From: Methylomicrobium sp051061015 | Lineage (GTDB): Bacteria > Pseudomonadota > Gammaproteobacteria > Methylococcales > Methylomonadaceae | DNA: 64,000 nt | Reading direction: 5' to 3' | Assembly: GCA_051061015.1 (NCBI GenBank) | Contig: JBPFEG010000076.1 | Location: forward strand, 1-64,000 | Shown: positions 36,493-46,308 of the stretch, piece by piece | Layout of the letters: each line of letters begins with the position of its first letter | Position numbering within the stretch: position 1 is the first letter of the stretch | Made by a program: the position numbers and the translations under genes | Notes under the pieces: model-generated | Seen by the model: only the letters and a program-made list of their open reading frames with translations | What the model was told of the DNA's origin: nothing | Databases searched by the model: none

Positions 36493-39400
36493 TTACACCA
36501 CTTGTATGTTGTCTTGCAATAGAGTTTGCATTTGGCTTGCATCAGTAAATGTTACGTTCGTCAATACGGCAACCTCTTGAAAGCTGGAACCCGTTCCAGT
36601 GGTGTCGACATTCACAATAGTACCGCCAGTAGCTGCATCTTGGGTGAATGACACATAGTGGTTTGCCACCGCATCTCCAAGGCTGGACACCCCAGTTCCT
36701 GATAACAGGTCACTGATATTCAACACATCTCCCCCCGCTCCGCTTCCCAAAGCAGCCGGGGCCGCGGTATCAAAGCCATAGATATTATCAGGCCCGGATC
36801 CAATATCGCCCAGTCCGAACTCGATTGTATCCGTTTGACCATCTATTAGATTTGTATTTGCCCCCATATCTTGACCCAAATAGATCGCATCATGGCCTGC
36901 CCCGCCCATGAGAGCATCACTACCACTTCCCCCAAACAGAATATCATTACCACTATCCCCCATCAGAGTGTCGTTACCTTCTCCACCAATTAGCTTATCA
37001 TTACCCGCCCCTCCATAGATAATATCATCCCCCGCCGTCGCAAATGACGTCATATCATCATCACCGCTAGTTCCTGTAATCGCGGCCGCCGGTGCAAAGG
37101 TAATGTCTAATGATCCCGAAGAGGTATCCCCATCCGCATCGGTGAGGGTGGTGTCGAAGCTCTGATAGAGCGGGTCCCCCTCATTGGTAGCGAGCACCTG
37201 CAGACTGTCCAGCGAGAACTTGCCGTCCGTACCGTCAGTCGCGTCATTCCAAACCTGGACGCTGTCATAACCATCATCTGTGTATACCGCTACATTGTAG
37301 CCGGTGAGCATATCGGAAACGCTGACGGTACCGTCGACATTGTCCGTAAAAGTGATGCCATTTACGGTTATGCTCCCCATTCCGTCCGTCCAGACCGCAA
37401 GAGGAGTCGAACTGCCATCGTTTGCATAAACTTCCACCCTGTCGATACCATCCTTTACATCATCGGATAAAATCTGATTGAACGCATCGGTAGGAACGGT
37501 GGAGGAAGAGTCATACGCTGCCAACATGAGCGTCGCGGTAGTTCCGCCAGAAATCTGGTTAATACCGAAACGGAAACCATTGATAGTAGACTTGTCGTCA
37601 ATTGCAGGCGTATCATCCGCTTTATTGGCGGTTCCTTTGTTATCGTTGTGAAATGCGCCGAAATCGATACGCAAACCGTCGCCCGATACGATAAACTGGG
37701 AGCCTGCAGCCACGTCATCGCTATCACTGTTAACTGAAGTTGCCGCACCCAGCGGAGTAAACAGGATTTCCAATTTATCAGAAGTCGTAGATTCGACAAT
37801 CTTGAAGCCGGGGTTGCCTGCCTCCCCGGTGCCGCTGAGGTTGCCGAACGATGAACCGGAGTTATTGTCGAGGGTGCCGTACATCGTCACGGTATACTGA
37901 TCAGTGGCATCGTTGATGCCCACCGTGAAAATAGTATTGGTGCCATTAACCGCGCCCTCCGTAACCGAAGTCGAAGCGGTCAGCGTCTTGCCGTCGGCAG
38001 ACACGTAGTAGTATACCGTGTCACCGCCGGAAGTCAGGCCGCTATCGTGTTCTTGCGCCGCGCTGAAAATCACGTTGGTGCTGCCTGACGTGTAGCGGTC
38101 GGCACCGAGAGAGTTGAGAGAATTCAACGAACCTGTAACCGAATCGCCAATCGCATTATTCAGCAATCCATCGACCGGATTGTATGCGCTTGGCGCATCA
38201 TCGTCGAAAGTGATATTCAGCGTACCGCTCGAAGGACTGCCATCGCTGTCCAGGATCGAGTAAGTCAAGGCCGCCGTTGCGTCATTTTCATCTTGGCCAA
38301 CCGCCTGCAGCACATTCTGAAGCAGTATTACCGTATAAGCCCCTGTTAACGGATTCACTTGCACAGTAAATAAAGCCGTTCCAGTACGCGCTCCATTCGT
38401 GATTGTCGCTGTCAGCGTATTGTTGTTGGCATTCCAACTGTAGTCTACCGTCTCCTGGCCGATAGTAGCCGGGCCGCCATTCATACCGGCAAAATTGATC
38501 GAACCAGCCCCATCATTTCCAAAGCTGAAGTTCAACGTGCCTTGGTAGATTGCTTCAGTGGTGTTAGGACCGGCATCGCCGATATTGGCATCAAGATCGC
38601 CTGTCGTGCTTGCCGCATTGCCTGCCGGCAGACCGTCATCGTCAACAGTGGCAACGGTCGTGCCGCCCGTTGGAGTGTTGACATCCAGGCTGTCAAAGCT
38701 GACCGTGGCTGTCACTATATCACCATCACCATCCGTGATGGTCGCCGTGAAGTTATCCAGCGGTAAATGACTGGTATTGTTGTTGGCTGTATAAGTGTAG
38801 GCGCCCGTGGTGGCATTTACTACTAGCTGACCTTGACTGGTTATGACGGTGATCGTGCCATTCACGGCTGCCTGACCGTTAATGCTGGTGATCGTCGCGC
38901 CATCGGCACCGGCCACGAAATCGAATGCGCCGTTCACACTGGAACCCTCGCTCACAGTGACCGTGCCTTCGCTAGTGGCCGTCGGCACGTCGTCCACAAT
39001 GTCGACCAGAATGGTGCCCGTGGTGGTGTTGCCGTTGGCGTCGGTCACCGTGTAGCTGAAGCTGTCACGGTCCTGTTCGGTGGTGATGCCGTTGTTGGCG
39101 GTGGCGCCGTCATAGGTCGTATCCAGCGTATAGGTGTAGCTACCGTCCGCGTTCAAGACCAGATTGCCGTAGGCGCCGTCGGCGCTGCTGGTCAGCGTGT
39201 AGGTGTAAGGCCCCGTGCCGCCGGCCGGGGTGATCGCGCCGTTGAAGATTTCGCTGTTGGCGCCCGCGTTGCTGCCGGTCGGCAGCCCCGCTTCATTGAC
39301 CAACGCCTCGGCATCGCTCGCCGTTACCGCAACATTCGCGACATCGATGGTCAAGGTCGTGGTCGACAGGTCGCCGTCCCCGTCCTCAATGGTGTACACG

Positions 39401-41469
39401 AAGACATCCTGCTGGTTGCTCGCAATCACATTAGGGTTGGCTGCATAGGTGTAGCTGCCGTCCGCATTCAGCGTCAGCGTGCCGTACAGACCCGCTATCG
39501 GCGCACCCACGCCCGCGCCGCCGCTCGGTGTACCGGCCGTCGCAACGCCGACCACACCGCCGCCCGCTGTCGCGCCATCAGCGCCAAACACGTCGTCTGT
39601 GCCATCGGTCAGCACATTGCCGCTGACGTCAGCGCCTTCGGTCACGCTAGTGGTGTTGGCTACCGCCGTCGGCACATCGTCCACAATGTCGATGTTAAGC
39701 ACCGCTGGAGCAGAGGTAGCTTCCCCATCGAAAATTGTCAGCGTAAATACATCGCGATTATCTTCGAGGTTATTGCTGTTATCGGCCGATGGGTTTGTAT
39801 CATAGGGTTTGGTCAACTCATATTGATATGCAGCTATACCCGTATTGCTGTCATAGGCGGTAATCGTTAAGGTACCGTATTGACCGGCAACCGTAGCGCC
39901 AACCAGAGTAGCTATTTGGAATGTTTGACCGTTGATAGTGACACTTTCAATGTCGCTCAGGCTGTCAGGATCTGACACTGCAAATGTGCCATTGGCGAAC
40001 TCACCAGTAGAGGCCTGGTTGGAACCAATGGTTGTAAGCGCTGCTTCGAAAACCTGATCATCCGGACTGTTAATCGCCGGATTATCATTCGGATTCGGAT
40101 CAATCGTAATAGAAGGTGTATCGTTGCTGCCTTTAATCGTGATATGAAGCGTCGCAGTATCAGTAGAATTCGACCCCGCCTGGTTAGTTATGGAATAATC
40201 GGCAGTTAACTGAATCGATTGTCCGGGCGCTAATGCGGAAACCAAAGACTGACCTTCGGAATTCAATGTCAGCGTATAATTTCCATTCGATTGAAAAGTG
40301 ATAGTACCGACTTGAACCGCGCCCGCAAAGACTGAAATCGGGCTCAGCGTTGTCACAGTTAATGGTTCAAACAGGGAAGCATTACTCGTCTCATCATTGT
40401 CAAGGACATTACCACTCAAAAAAGTACCATCGTTTGCAGGGTTGTCATCCTGGAGCGTTAATTCAAGCTGACTTTCTGTAGTACTCGCAAAGTCATCATC
40501 GGCATTCACGTCATCATCAATAATGGTGACTGTAGCGCTGTTATTCAGCAAGATTGCTCCCTGAACATTGCTAAGCACGATCTTGAAGGTTTCATTGCCT
40601 TCCACCAAAAAGTCAGCCACGATATTTTCAGTAACGGCAAAACCCATATAACCCGCAGGGATAGTCACCGTACCTGTTAAAGCCCCGTCAAAAAAGTCTT
40701 CTGGATTGCTGGCAGTACCCGGAACAATCGTATACGTAAGAGTAACCGGCGTGGTGCTGACCTGACTCAGGGTAATAAAGAAGGTAACTGCATGAGCAAT
40801 ACCATCGGAGCCTTCGACAACTTCAGTACCCGATACACCGCCTGAAATGGGGGTGCCGCCGGGAATCAAAATGATTCCATTATCATCTGGAGGAGGAAGC
40901 GTACCGCCACCAATTTGCACGTCTACATCGACAGAGATTGAGATAACCGGAAGAATTTCCTTAAACAGCGGATTCAGAATCAAATCTTCTTCCATCTGAG
41001 GAAACGCGACACTTATCCCGGTGGTATCAAAACCGCTGTCCGGCTGTGATCTTGGGTCGTTATAATCCACAACATAAACGGTGCCATGCCCTTCGTTACC
41101 CCCGCCGCCTACATCGGCTCCACCGGCAGCAGTTGCTTTCAGCGCTTTAGTTGGATCAAAGTTTTCATCAAACAACGCCTGCTGGATGGCCGCCACTTCG
41201 CTTTGTGCCCCGGCGGCCGTTTGAGTGGCTGCTTGTGCGACCGGGTTCTCAGGGATCAGTGCATCTTCATTCAGTGTAATTTGCTGATTGCGACCTAGAT
41301 CCATGGTCGTTCCATCATTGAACTCAATCACAATATTGCCATTATCCGCGGTAACAATGACTTCGTCCGGAAGCACTTTATCCCCTGCCTGGAGCACACG
41401 CTCGGCGCCGTCGGTCGAAACCGCTTTTACCGTACCTGTCACAAATTTTACGATGCCAAACTTTGCCAT
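36493..41469 (-). CDS. LapA-like RTX adhesin with N-terminal retention module
   Basis: Giant surface protein of 1658 residues. I start it at ATG 41469, which has the strong GGAGGG site; an upstream in-frame codon adds 16 residues. Residues 1-80 form the retention module (KFVTGTVKAVSTDGAERVLQ, GNIVIEFNDGTTMDLGR). TAAG motifs at residues 84-87 and 113-116 resemble the LapG cleavage site of LapA. A Calx-beta-like domain (about 200-320) is followed by cadherin/VCBS-type repeats (LTIDVANV, DNIVDDVPTA-like units). The C-terminus has RTX nonapeptides (GGAGNDKLIGGEGNDTL, about 1465-1530) and a T1SS-type tail. It is exported by a type I system, not encoded here, and probably anchors biofilm. No lapD or lapG lies in the window. 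Confidence 0.92.
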   Translation of the reverse strand: MAKFGIVKFVTGTVKAVSTDGAERVLQAGDKVLPDEVIVTADNGNIVIEFNDGTTMDLGRNQQITLNEDALIPENPVAQAATQTAAGAQSEVAAIQQALFDENFDPTKALKATAAGGADVGGGGNEGHGTVYVVDYNDPRSQPDSGFDTTGISVAFPQMEEDLILNPLFKEILPVISISVDVDVQIGGGTLPPPDDNGIILIPGGTPISGGVSGTEVVEGSDGIAHAVTFFITLSQVSTTPVTLTYTIVPGTASNPEDFFDGALTGTVTIPAGYMGFAVTENIVADFLVEGNETFKIVLSNVQGAILLNNSATVTIIDDDVNADDDFASTTESQLELTLQDDNPANDGTFLSGNVLDNDETSNASLFEPLTVTTLSPISVFAGAVQVGTITFQSNGNYTLTLNSEGQSLVSALAPGQSIQLTADYSITNQAGSNSTDTATLHITIKGSNDTPSITIDPNPNDNPAINSPDDQVFEAALTTIGSNQASTGEFANGTFAVSDPDSLSDIESVTINGQTFQIATLVGATVAGQYGTLTITAYDSNTGIAAYQYELTKPYDTNPSADNSNNLEDNRDVFTLTIFDGEATSAPAVLNIDIVDDVPTAVANTTSVTEGADVSGNVLTDGTDDVFGADGATAGGGVVGVATAGTPSGGAGVGAPIAGLYGTLTLNADGSYTYAANPNVIASNQQDVFVYTIEDGDGDLSTTTLTIDVANVAVTASDAEALVNEAGLPTGSNAGANSEIFNGAITPAGGTGPYTYTLTSSADGAYGNLVLNADGSYTYTLDTTYDGATANNGITTEQDRDSFSYTVTDANGNTTTGTILVDIVDDVPTATSEGTVTVSEGSSVNGAFDFVAGADGATITSINGQAAVNGTITVITSQGQLVVNATTGAYTYTANNNTSHLPLDNFTATITDGDGDIVTATVSFDSLDVNTPTGGTTVATVDDDGLPAGNAASTTGDLDANIGDAGPNTTEAIYQGTLNFSFGNDGAGSINFAGMNGGPATIGQETVDYSWNANNNTLTATITNGARTGTALFTVQVNPLTGAYTVILLQNVLQAVGQDENDATAALTYSILDSDGSPSSGTLNITFDDDAPSAYNPVDGLLNNAIGDSVTGSLNSLNSLGADRYTSGSTNVIFSAAQEHDSGLTSGGDTVYYYVSADGKTLTASTSVTEGAVNGTNTIFTVGINDATDQYTVTMYGTLDNNSGSSFGNLSGTGEAGNPGFKIVESTTSDKLEILFTPLGAATSVNSDSDDVAAGSQFIVSGDGLRIDFGAFHNDNKGTANKADDTPAIDDKSTINGFRFGINQISGGTTATLMLAAYDSSSTVPTDAFNQILSDDVKDGIDRVEVYANDGSSTPLAVWTDGMGSITVNGITFTDNVDGTVSVSDMLTGYNVAVYTDDGYDSVQVWNDATDGTDGKFSLDSLQVLATNEGDPLYQSFDTTLTDADGDTSSGSLDITFAPAAAITGTSGDDDMTSFATAGDDIIYGGAGNDKLIGGEGNDTLMGDSGNDILFGGSGSDALMGGAGHDAIYLGQDMGANTNLIDGQTDTIEFGLGDIGSGPDNIYGFDTAAPAALGSGAGGDVLNISDLLSGTGVSSLGDAVANHYVSFTQDAATGGTIVNVDTTGTGSSFQEVAVLTNVTFTDASQMQTLLQDNIQVV

Positions 41470-41535
41470 TTCAGTACCCTCCATCAGGGGATGTATTTGT
41501 TCTCTGTAAATTCGCACGCTATAGAGTTAGCGCAT

Positions 41536-41563
41536 GAGATAATTGTTTCACAAACCGTATCAA
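41536..41563 (-). promoter_or_regulatory. Candidate promoter of the adhesin gene
   Basis: On the minus strand TTGATA (-35) and TATCTC (-10) are separated by 16 bp, about 70 bp before the start codon. Just upstream lies the palindrome GTAC-TTTG-GTAC (41573-41584), a possible operator. Boxes are imperfect. Confidence 0.3.
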
Positions 41564-41584
41564 GTGAACATTGTACTTTGGTAC

Positions 41585-42222
41585 TAAATCGCGATTATTT
41601 CATTCTCGGATTCTGCATGCAGTTCTCGGCGCTAAAATTTGCCGCTTCGATAGGGCACTTATGATGTGACTAATGCTAACGATGTGATGGAAAGGGTTAT
41701 GATTGCCGATCGAGCGGACAGATCATCGAATTGTCGTTAAGCGAGGCCGGGAAATTAGGCATTGAAGACTTCTGAATTGAGTCGGGTCGAGATAAAAGCT
41801 GACGGTCGCCTGTTGACCCTCACGATTTGTCGAATAAAACAAATGCCGCTGAACCGCCCCTTTCGACCATCATCTAATATGTCTTTAATCCAGGACAATT
41901 TACCGATTTGTATGGGCAAACGGGCAGTACCGGGCCTCATGCGCTATCTCCACGCATGCGCTGAACAGCCCATTGACCAATTCGAATCGGGATATTTTTA
42001 TTCCTGACTTTTTACACCGCAAATGCCTGATGCTTTTGCTGGTTTTTTCATATAATAGGCAGAAGAGATATTTTTGAGCCTCTACATTTCGAAAATTCGG
42101 AGCCCTGTCCAACGTAGAATGACCGTGCGGCCATCACTTTATCCATTCGATTTATACATGACCCTTGTTTATAGAAATAAAGATTTCTTTTAGTCAGCCC
42201 CAGCCCCGGAGAATTTTTCGTC
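41585..42222. other. Intergenic stretch without a supportable gene
   Basis: About 640 bp between the adhesin promoter region and yajD. Short open frames occur on both strands, but none has a convincing ribosome binding site or family resemblance. The stretch probably holds regulatory DNA for the divergent adhesin and yajD. Confidence 0.4.
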
Positions 42223-42600
42223 ATGACCATGAAAAAGACAGCTCTCGATAAAGATAAAATGCAGCAATTTATCACCGAGGTCAAACGCAACCAAAAGCTT
42301 AAAGAGGATACCTACCGGGAACGGGCACTCAAGATGTACCCATGGATTTGCGGCCGGTGTGCGAGAGAATTTTCCTCAAAAAATCTCATCGAATTGACCG
42401 TGCATCATAAGGATCACAATCACGACAATAATCCTCTCGACGGCAGCAATTGGGAGTTACTGTGTGTTTATTGTCATGACAACGAGCATTCCCGTTACGA
42501 AGAAATGCGCTTTGGAAGCTCGCCAGCTCTGAAAGCGGCCTCGCCAGCATCTACGCATAATCCTTTTGGCGGGTTAAAAGACTTGCTGGGAAAGAAGTAG
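42223..42600 (+). CDS. yajD: YajD-type HNH nuclease
   Basis: A 125-residue HNH protein. It has the zinc pair CGRCAREF, the core LTVHHKDHNHDNNPLDGSNWELLCVYCHDNEHSRYEE split around the metal-binding His, and the C-terminal GGLKDLLGKK tail found in YajD. These residues suggest an active metal-dependent endonuclease fold, but the substrate is unknown. It is a lone gene with 700 bp of empty DNA upstream. Confidence 0.92.
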   Translation: MTMKKTALDKDKMQQFITEVKRNQKLKEDTYRERALKMYPWICGRCAREFSSKNLIELTVHHKDHNHDNNPLDGSNWELLCVYCHDNEHSRYEEMRFGSSPALKAASPASTHNPFGGLKDLLGKK

Positions 42601-42837
42601 TAGGTTCAAGACTCAACCATCTCTCTGAACACAAAGCTCTTAAGTCAGGCCGCTCGCCAACCGGAGCCGAAGCGGGCAAGCTCCTCATCCAGGAAGCGGC
42701 CTCATTACCGCGAAGGATGAAAATAGACGCGTAATAGATAGACCGCTGACCTGAAGGAGGGAGTCATGCCGTGAGCGTTACTCCCCACCTGTTTATCGGC
42801 ACCCCTTGCAGCAATGGCATCATTCGGCTACCTGAAC

Positions 42838-43275
42838 CTACTTTAGTCCATCAATCCCAAGATTTGCCAATGCGTCTGCCCGATCATTTTCCGTATGTCC
42901 GGAATGCCCCTTTACCCATTTCCATTCGATTGTATGCTGACGTCCTGCGGCGTCCAGCCTGCGCCATAAATCCTCGTTCTTGACCGGCTTATTGCCTGCG
43001 GTTTTCCACCCCCGTTTCTTCCAGTTGGGCAGCCACTCGGTAATACCCTGCAAAACATATTTGGAATCGGTGTTCAGTTCAACCTTGCATTGCTTTTTCA
43101 ATGCCTCGAGCCCTTGAATGGCCGCCGTCAATTCCATACGATTATTCGTTGTTTCTTTTTCGCCCCCGTATAACTCTTTAACAACCCCCTTATAATTCAG
43201 AAGCACGCCCCAGCCGCCCGGCCCGGGATTGCCCCGGCAGGCGCCGTCCGTATAGATAATGACTTTATCCGTCAT
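42838..43275 (-). CDS. rnhA: Ribonuclease HI
   Basis: Removes RNA from RNA-DNA hybrids. The catalytic acids are in IYTDGACRGNPGPGGWG (Asp), TTNNRMELTAAI (Glu), NTDSKYVLQGI (Asp) and NDRADALANLG (Asp). The HTIEWKWVKGHSGH segment is also conserved. The 145 residues are family-standard. It overlaps the upstream methyltransferase gene by 4 bp. The stretch 42601-42837 on its 3' side has no gene. Confidence 0.97.
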   Translation of the reverse strand: MTDKVIIYTDGACRGNPGPGGWGVLLNYKGVVKELYGGEKETTNNRMELTAAIQGLEALKKQCKVELNTDSKYVLQGITEWLPNWKKRGWKTAGNKPVKNEDLWRRLDAAGRQHTIEWKWVKGHSGHTENDRADALANLGIDGLK

Positions 43276-43982
43276 GAACCGACCCGTGTCGTCGGATTAA
43301 TCGAATTGATCAGCGCCAAGCGCGGTTTGGTTTGATATACCGGAGTCAGTGGAATGATATTGTATCGCCGTTTGATCGCTTTGATTGCATAGGCAGTAGC
43401 GCCCAATGAACACCAATTGTCCATAAATTTCCCATGGGTCGAACGCACCGATTTGGCGTTGAATTCAGTGAATAAGATAACTTCGAAATTCAGTAATTTC
43501 AACCAGTCGATGACTCGGGTTCGGCCGATAAAATGCCCGGACCAGGCATCATGTTTTTGTCGCTCCCACAGATATTCGTACCTTATCCTCAAACTCCAGG
43601 GATTAAAATTGACCACCACCAAGGTCCCCTCCGGTTTCAATACACGCTCGACTTCGCGCATGGTCAAGAGGCAACTAGGATCAAACTCCAGAACATGCGG
43701 CAAAATGATCATGTCCACACTGTCGCATTGCAACGGCAAGCTGCTGGCCTCGGCCCTGATTTTTTTGACGCCGGGCGCCCCCCTTCCTTCAGCATCCAAC
43801 ACGGTATAATATTTATATAAAGTGCAGTCGACCAATTCCGTTTCCCAACCCAATGCTCCAATCTGCAAGATCGTCTGTTTGCAACTGACTGTAATCGAAC
43901 GCTGCAAGTAGTCCGTCTCCTGCAGCCTGAGCACTTCCCCATACGGGGTTTGGTAATAGGAAAATAGAAAATCGCGCTTCAT
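43272..43982 (-). CDS. SAM-dependent methyltransferase (YafS-like)
   Basis: A 236-residue class I methyltransferase-like protein. An ADP-ribose/SAM-fold motif appears at ILQIGALGWETE, an acidic strand at SVDMIILPHVLEF, and post-motif EVERVLKPEGTLVVVNFNPWSLRI. It sits directly before rnhA, as yafS does in E. coli, where the same gene pair occurs near gloB. The acceptor is unknown. Confidence 0.8.
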   Translation of the reverse strand: MKRDFLFSYYQTPYGEVLRLQETDYLQRSITVSCKQTILQIGALGWETELVDCTLYKYYTVLDAEGRGAPGVKKIRAEASSLPLQCDSVDMIILPHVLEFDPSCLLTMREVERVLKPEGTLVVVNFNPWSLRIRYEYLWERQKHDAWSGHFIGRTRVIDWLKLLNFEVILFTEFNAKSVRSTHGKFMDNWCSLGATAYAIKAIKRRYNIIPLTPVYQTKPRLALINSINPTTRVGS

Positions 43983-44187
43983 CGCCGGTCAACTGTTGAG
44001 AATCACTTAATGTTTTCCGAAAAAAAATGTTATATACTCTGAAGTTATAAACGACTTTAAAATTCGTTTGCAAAAATGACAACCGCCATTCATTCACAGT
44101 TGGATTCAGACATAATCTGCTGACGGAGCGTCGTTTTTATGATGCCACATATCTCAGCATTTTATAGATAAAAAAAAGGGTTAGAAA

Positions 44188-45873
44188 ATGCAAATTAATT
44201 CTAACAGGTCAATCAAATTATTGTCCCTGTCATTATCGTTGATAGCGGCCGGGTGTTCGCAGCCTTCAAAAGACTCTCCGTCCGCTTATGATAGGCCGCC
44301 ACAGGTTTCGGCGGAAGACAACAGCTTTTTTGGGCGCTTTTCTTATCGTTCCCTCAGAAAAAACAAACCGAGCAATGGACAATACGAAACAGTATGGGAT
44401 CGGCTGTTATCGCTCTACGCCCTGCCCGAAATCAATAATGAGCGGATCGACCGCGAGATCAACTGGTATTTGCAACACCCTCAATCGCTCATTTCCCTGC
44501 AGCAACGCGCGGAACCCTATATGCATCACATTCTTGATGAGATTGAGGCGAACCATATCCCCGGTGAACTGGCCTTGTTGCCGGTCGTGGAAAGCTCCTT
44601 CATACCTGATGCTTACTCAAAAAGTGCCGCCTCTGGCCTGTGGCAATTCATCCCCTCCACCGGTGAAGAGTTCGGGCTCAAGCAAAATTCCTGGTACGAC
44701 GGCCGCCGCGATGTTTATGCGTCGACCAAAGCCGCGACCGCCTATCTGAAGCAGCTCAGCGAGAACTTCAATGGCGACTGGCTGCTGGCTCTGGCCTCCT
44801 ATAACTACGGGAAAGGCAATGTCAGAAAATGCATCGAAAGAAACGAGGACAATGACCTGCCATCTGATTACTGGTCACTGAGCCTGCCGGATGAAACTTA
44901 TCATTACGTCCCGAAATTACTCGCGGTCGCCAAAATTTTTGCGAACGCTGACCGTTACCATATTCCACTACGGCATATTCCGAACAAACCCTATTTTGAA
45001 GTCGTCGATATCAAGGCGCCGCTCGATTTAAATAAAGCCGCGCAGATGGCGAACACACCGCTCAATGAGTTTCGCAAACTGAACCCCGGATTCAACCGTT
45101 GGTGTACTGCGCCGGATGGACCGCATCGCTTGTTGATCCCGGTCAAAAACGCGCCTCTGTTCAAAAAAAATCTGGCCGAGATTCCCTATTACGAACGGGT
45201 AAACTATTCCAAGCTGATTACGGAACAGCAGGAACAAATCATTGCCGAGGCGAATTATCACAAGCCCGAGCCCCTCGTAATCAAGCAACCTGAAGCGCGT
45301 CATTCTTCCACTTTGCCAGCGAAAGGTTACGCAACCTATAAGGTAAAGCACGGCGAGACATTGGCTTCAATCGCCAGAAGTCATCAAACGACAGTTCAAA
45401 ACCTGCGCACTACGAATCATCTGGCCAAAAATGCAGTCAATTATGGCGCAATTTTAAAAATTCCGTCTGCGGCTCAACAAAATGGCCGCTCGATTATTTT
45501 AGCGAAATCGCCCCATCTTTCCGATACTTATCATACGATCAAGAAAGGCGATACTTTCTACAATATCAGTCAACGTTATTCCGTCAACCCCAAGGAGCTG
45601 GCAAGCTGGAACCGTATCACCCTGAAAACCGCGCTCGTACCCGGCCGCAAGCTGATTATCAAAGGCCGCGAACAGCAAGTCGCATCTTCCTCAAATTCCC
45701 TACGGTTAATCCGCTATACCGTAAGAAAAGGCGACACGCTGACTCAGCTTTCCAAAAAATTCAACATTTCGGCGAGCGAACTGCGTAAATCAAACGCGGT
45801 GACGCTTTCTAAAGGATTACAACCCGGTCAAACACTGAAAATTTTGGTGGATAGCAGCCACTCAATGATATGA
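44188..45873 (+). CDS. mltD: Membrane-bound lytic murein transglycosylase D
   Basis: Lipoprotein (signal ending in SLIAAGC) that cleaves peptidoglycan glycan strands. The SLT domain includes ALLPVVESSFIPDAYSKS (catalytic Glu), ASGLWQFIPSTGEEFGLKQ and LALASYNYGKGNVRK. Three LysM repeats bind peptidoglycan at the C-terminus: YKVKHGETLASIARSH, HTIKKGDTFYNISQRY and YTVRKGDTLTQLSKKF. Length 561. A purine-rich AAAAGGG precedes the ATG. A small CGGTT/AACCG hairpin (45885-45899) follows. Confidence 0.96.
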   Translation: MQINSNRSIKLLSLSLSLIAAGCSQPSKDSPSAYDRPPQVSAEDNSFFGRFSYRSLRKNKPSNGQYETVWDRLLSLYALPEINNERIDREINWYLQHPQSLISLQQRAEPYMHHILDEIEANHIPGELALLPVVESSFIPDAYSKSAASGLWQFIPSTGEEFGLKQNSWYDGRRDVYASTKAATAYLKQLSENFNGDWLLALASYNYGKGNVRKCIERNEDNDLPSDYWSLSLPDETYHYVPKLLAVAKIFANADRYHIPLRHIPNKPYFEVVDIKAPLDLNKAAQMANTPLNEFRKLNPGFNRWCTAPDGPHRLLIPVKNAPLFKKNLAEIPYYERVNYSKLITEQQEQIIAEANYHKPEPLVIKQPEARHSSTLPAKGYATYKVKHGETLASIARSHQTTVQNLRTTNHLAKNAVNYGAILKIPSAAQQNGRSIILAKSPHLSDTYHTIKKGDTFYNISQRYSVNPKELASWNRITLKTALVPGRKLIIKGREQQVASSSNSLRLIRYTVRKGDTLTQLSKKFNISASELRKSNAVTLSKGLQPGQTLKILVDSSHSMI

Positions 45874-46308
45874 GCACTATATGTCGGTTGCCCTAACCGC
45901 CACAATGCCATTACGGTGCGAGTCTTCCTGCAAAACGATACCCAAAACCACGACGATATTTTGCTAAAGACTGTAGATTTGATTGACTTCGTAACGATGA
46001 CGACATCAGCGCAAACAGTCGCCTTCAACTTTCCCTCCAACCCGGAACCTCAGCCACTCTACACACGCATATATTGTTAGTGCCTTTGCTCCGGACCGTC
46101 CTTTAATTTAATAACCCATCTTTAAGAGACTCAAATTAGCTCTACTGTGATACACCATTGACTCAATAACGAGCCGAGGTTGCTCGCTCACCGCCTACCG
46201 GAATCAGAGGCGTCCATCCTCGCAATTGGTATCACCCTACAAAAAGCATTAGGCAAATTAAGCTATTGCTTGTTAGCAAAATTATCTTGGTCCTGATGCC
46301 CTTTAATT
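45874..46308. other. Intergenic region between mltD and gspD
   Basis: About 435 bp between convergent genes. I see no supportable gene, only the small hairpin after mltD and no strong terminator for the gsp operon. Confidence 0.4.

Noticed and set aside
36890..37075. DNA repeats in the adhesin as a CRISPR or satellite array
   Set aside because: They encode RTX nonapeptides GGxGxDxLx in frame, so they are protein repeats.
38833..39870. 345-codon plus-strand frame opposite the adhesin
   Set aside because: Arises from the repetitive, stop-poor antisense of the cadherin/VCBS-type repeats.
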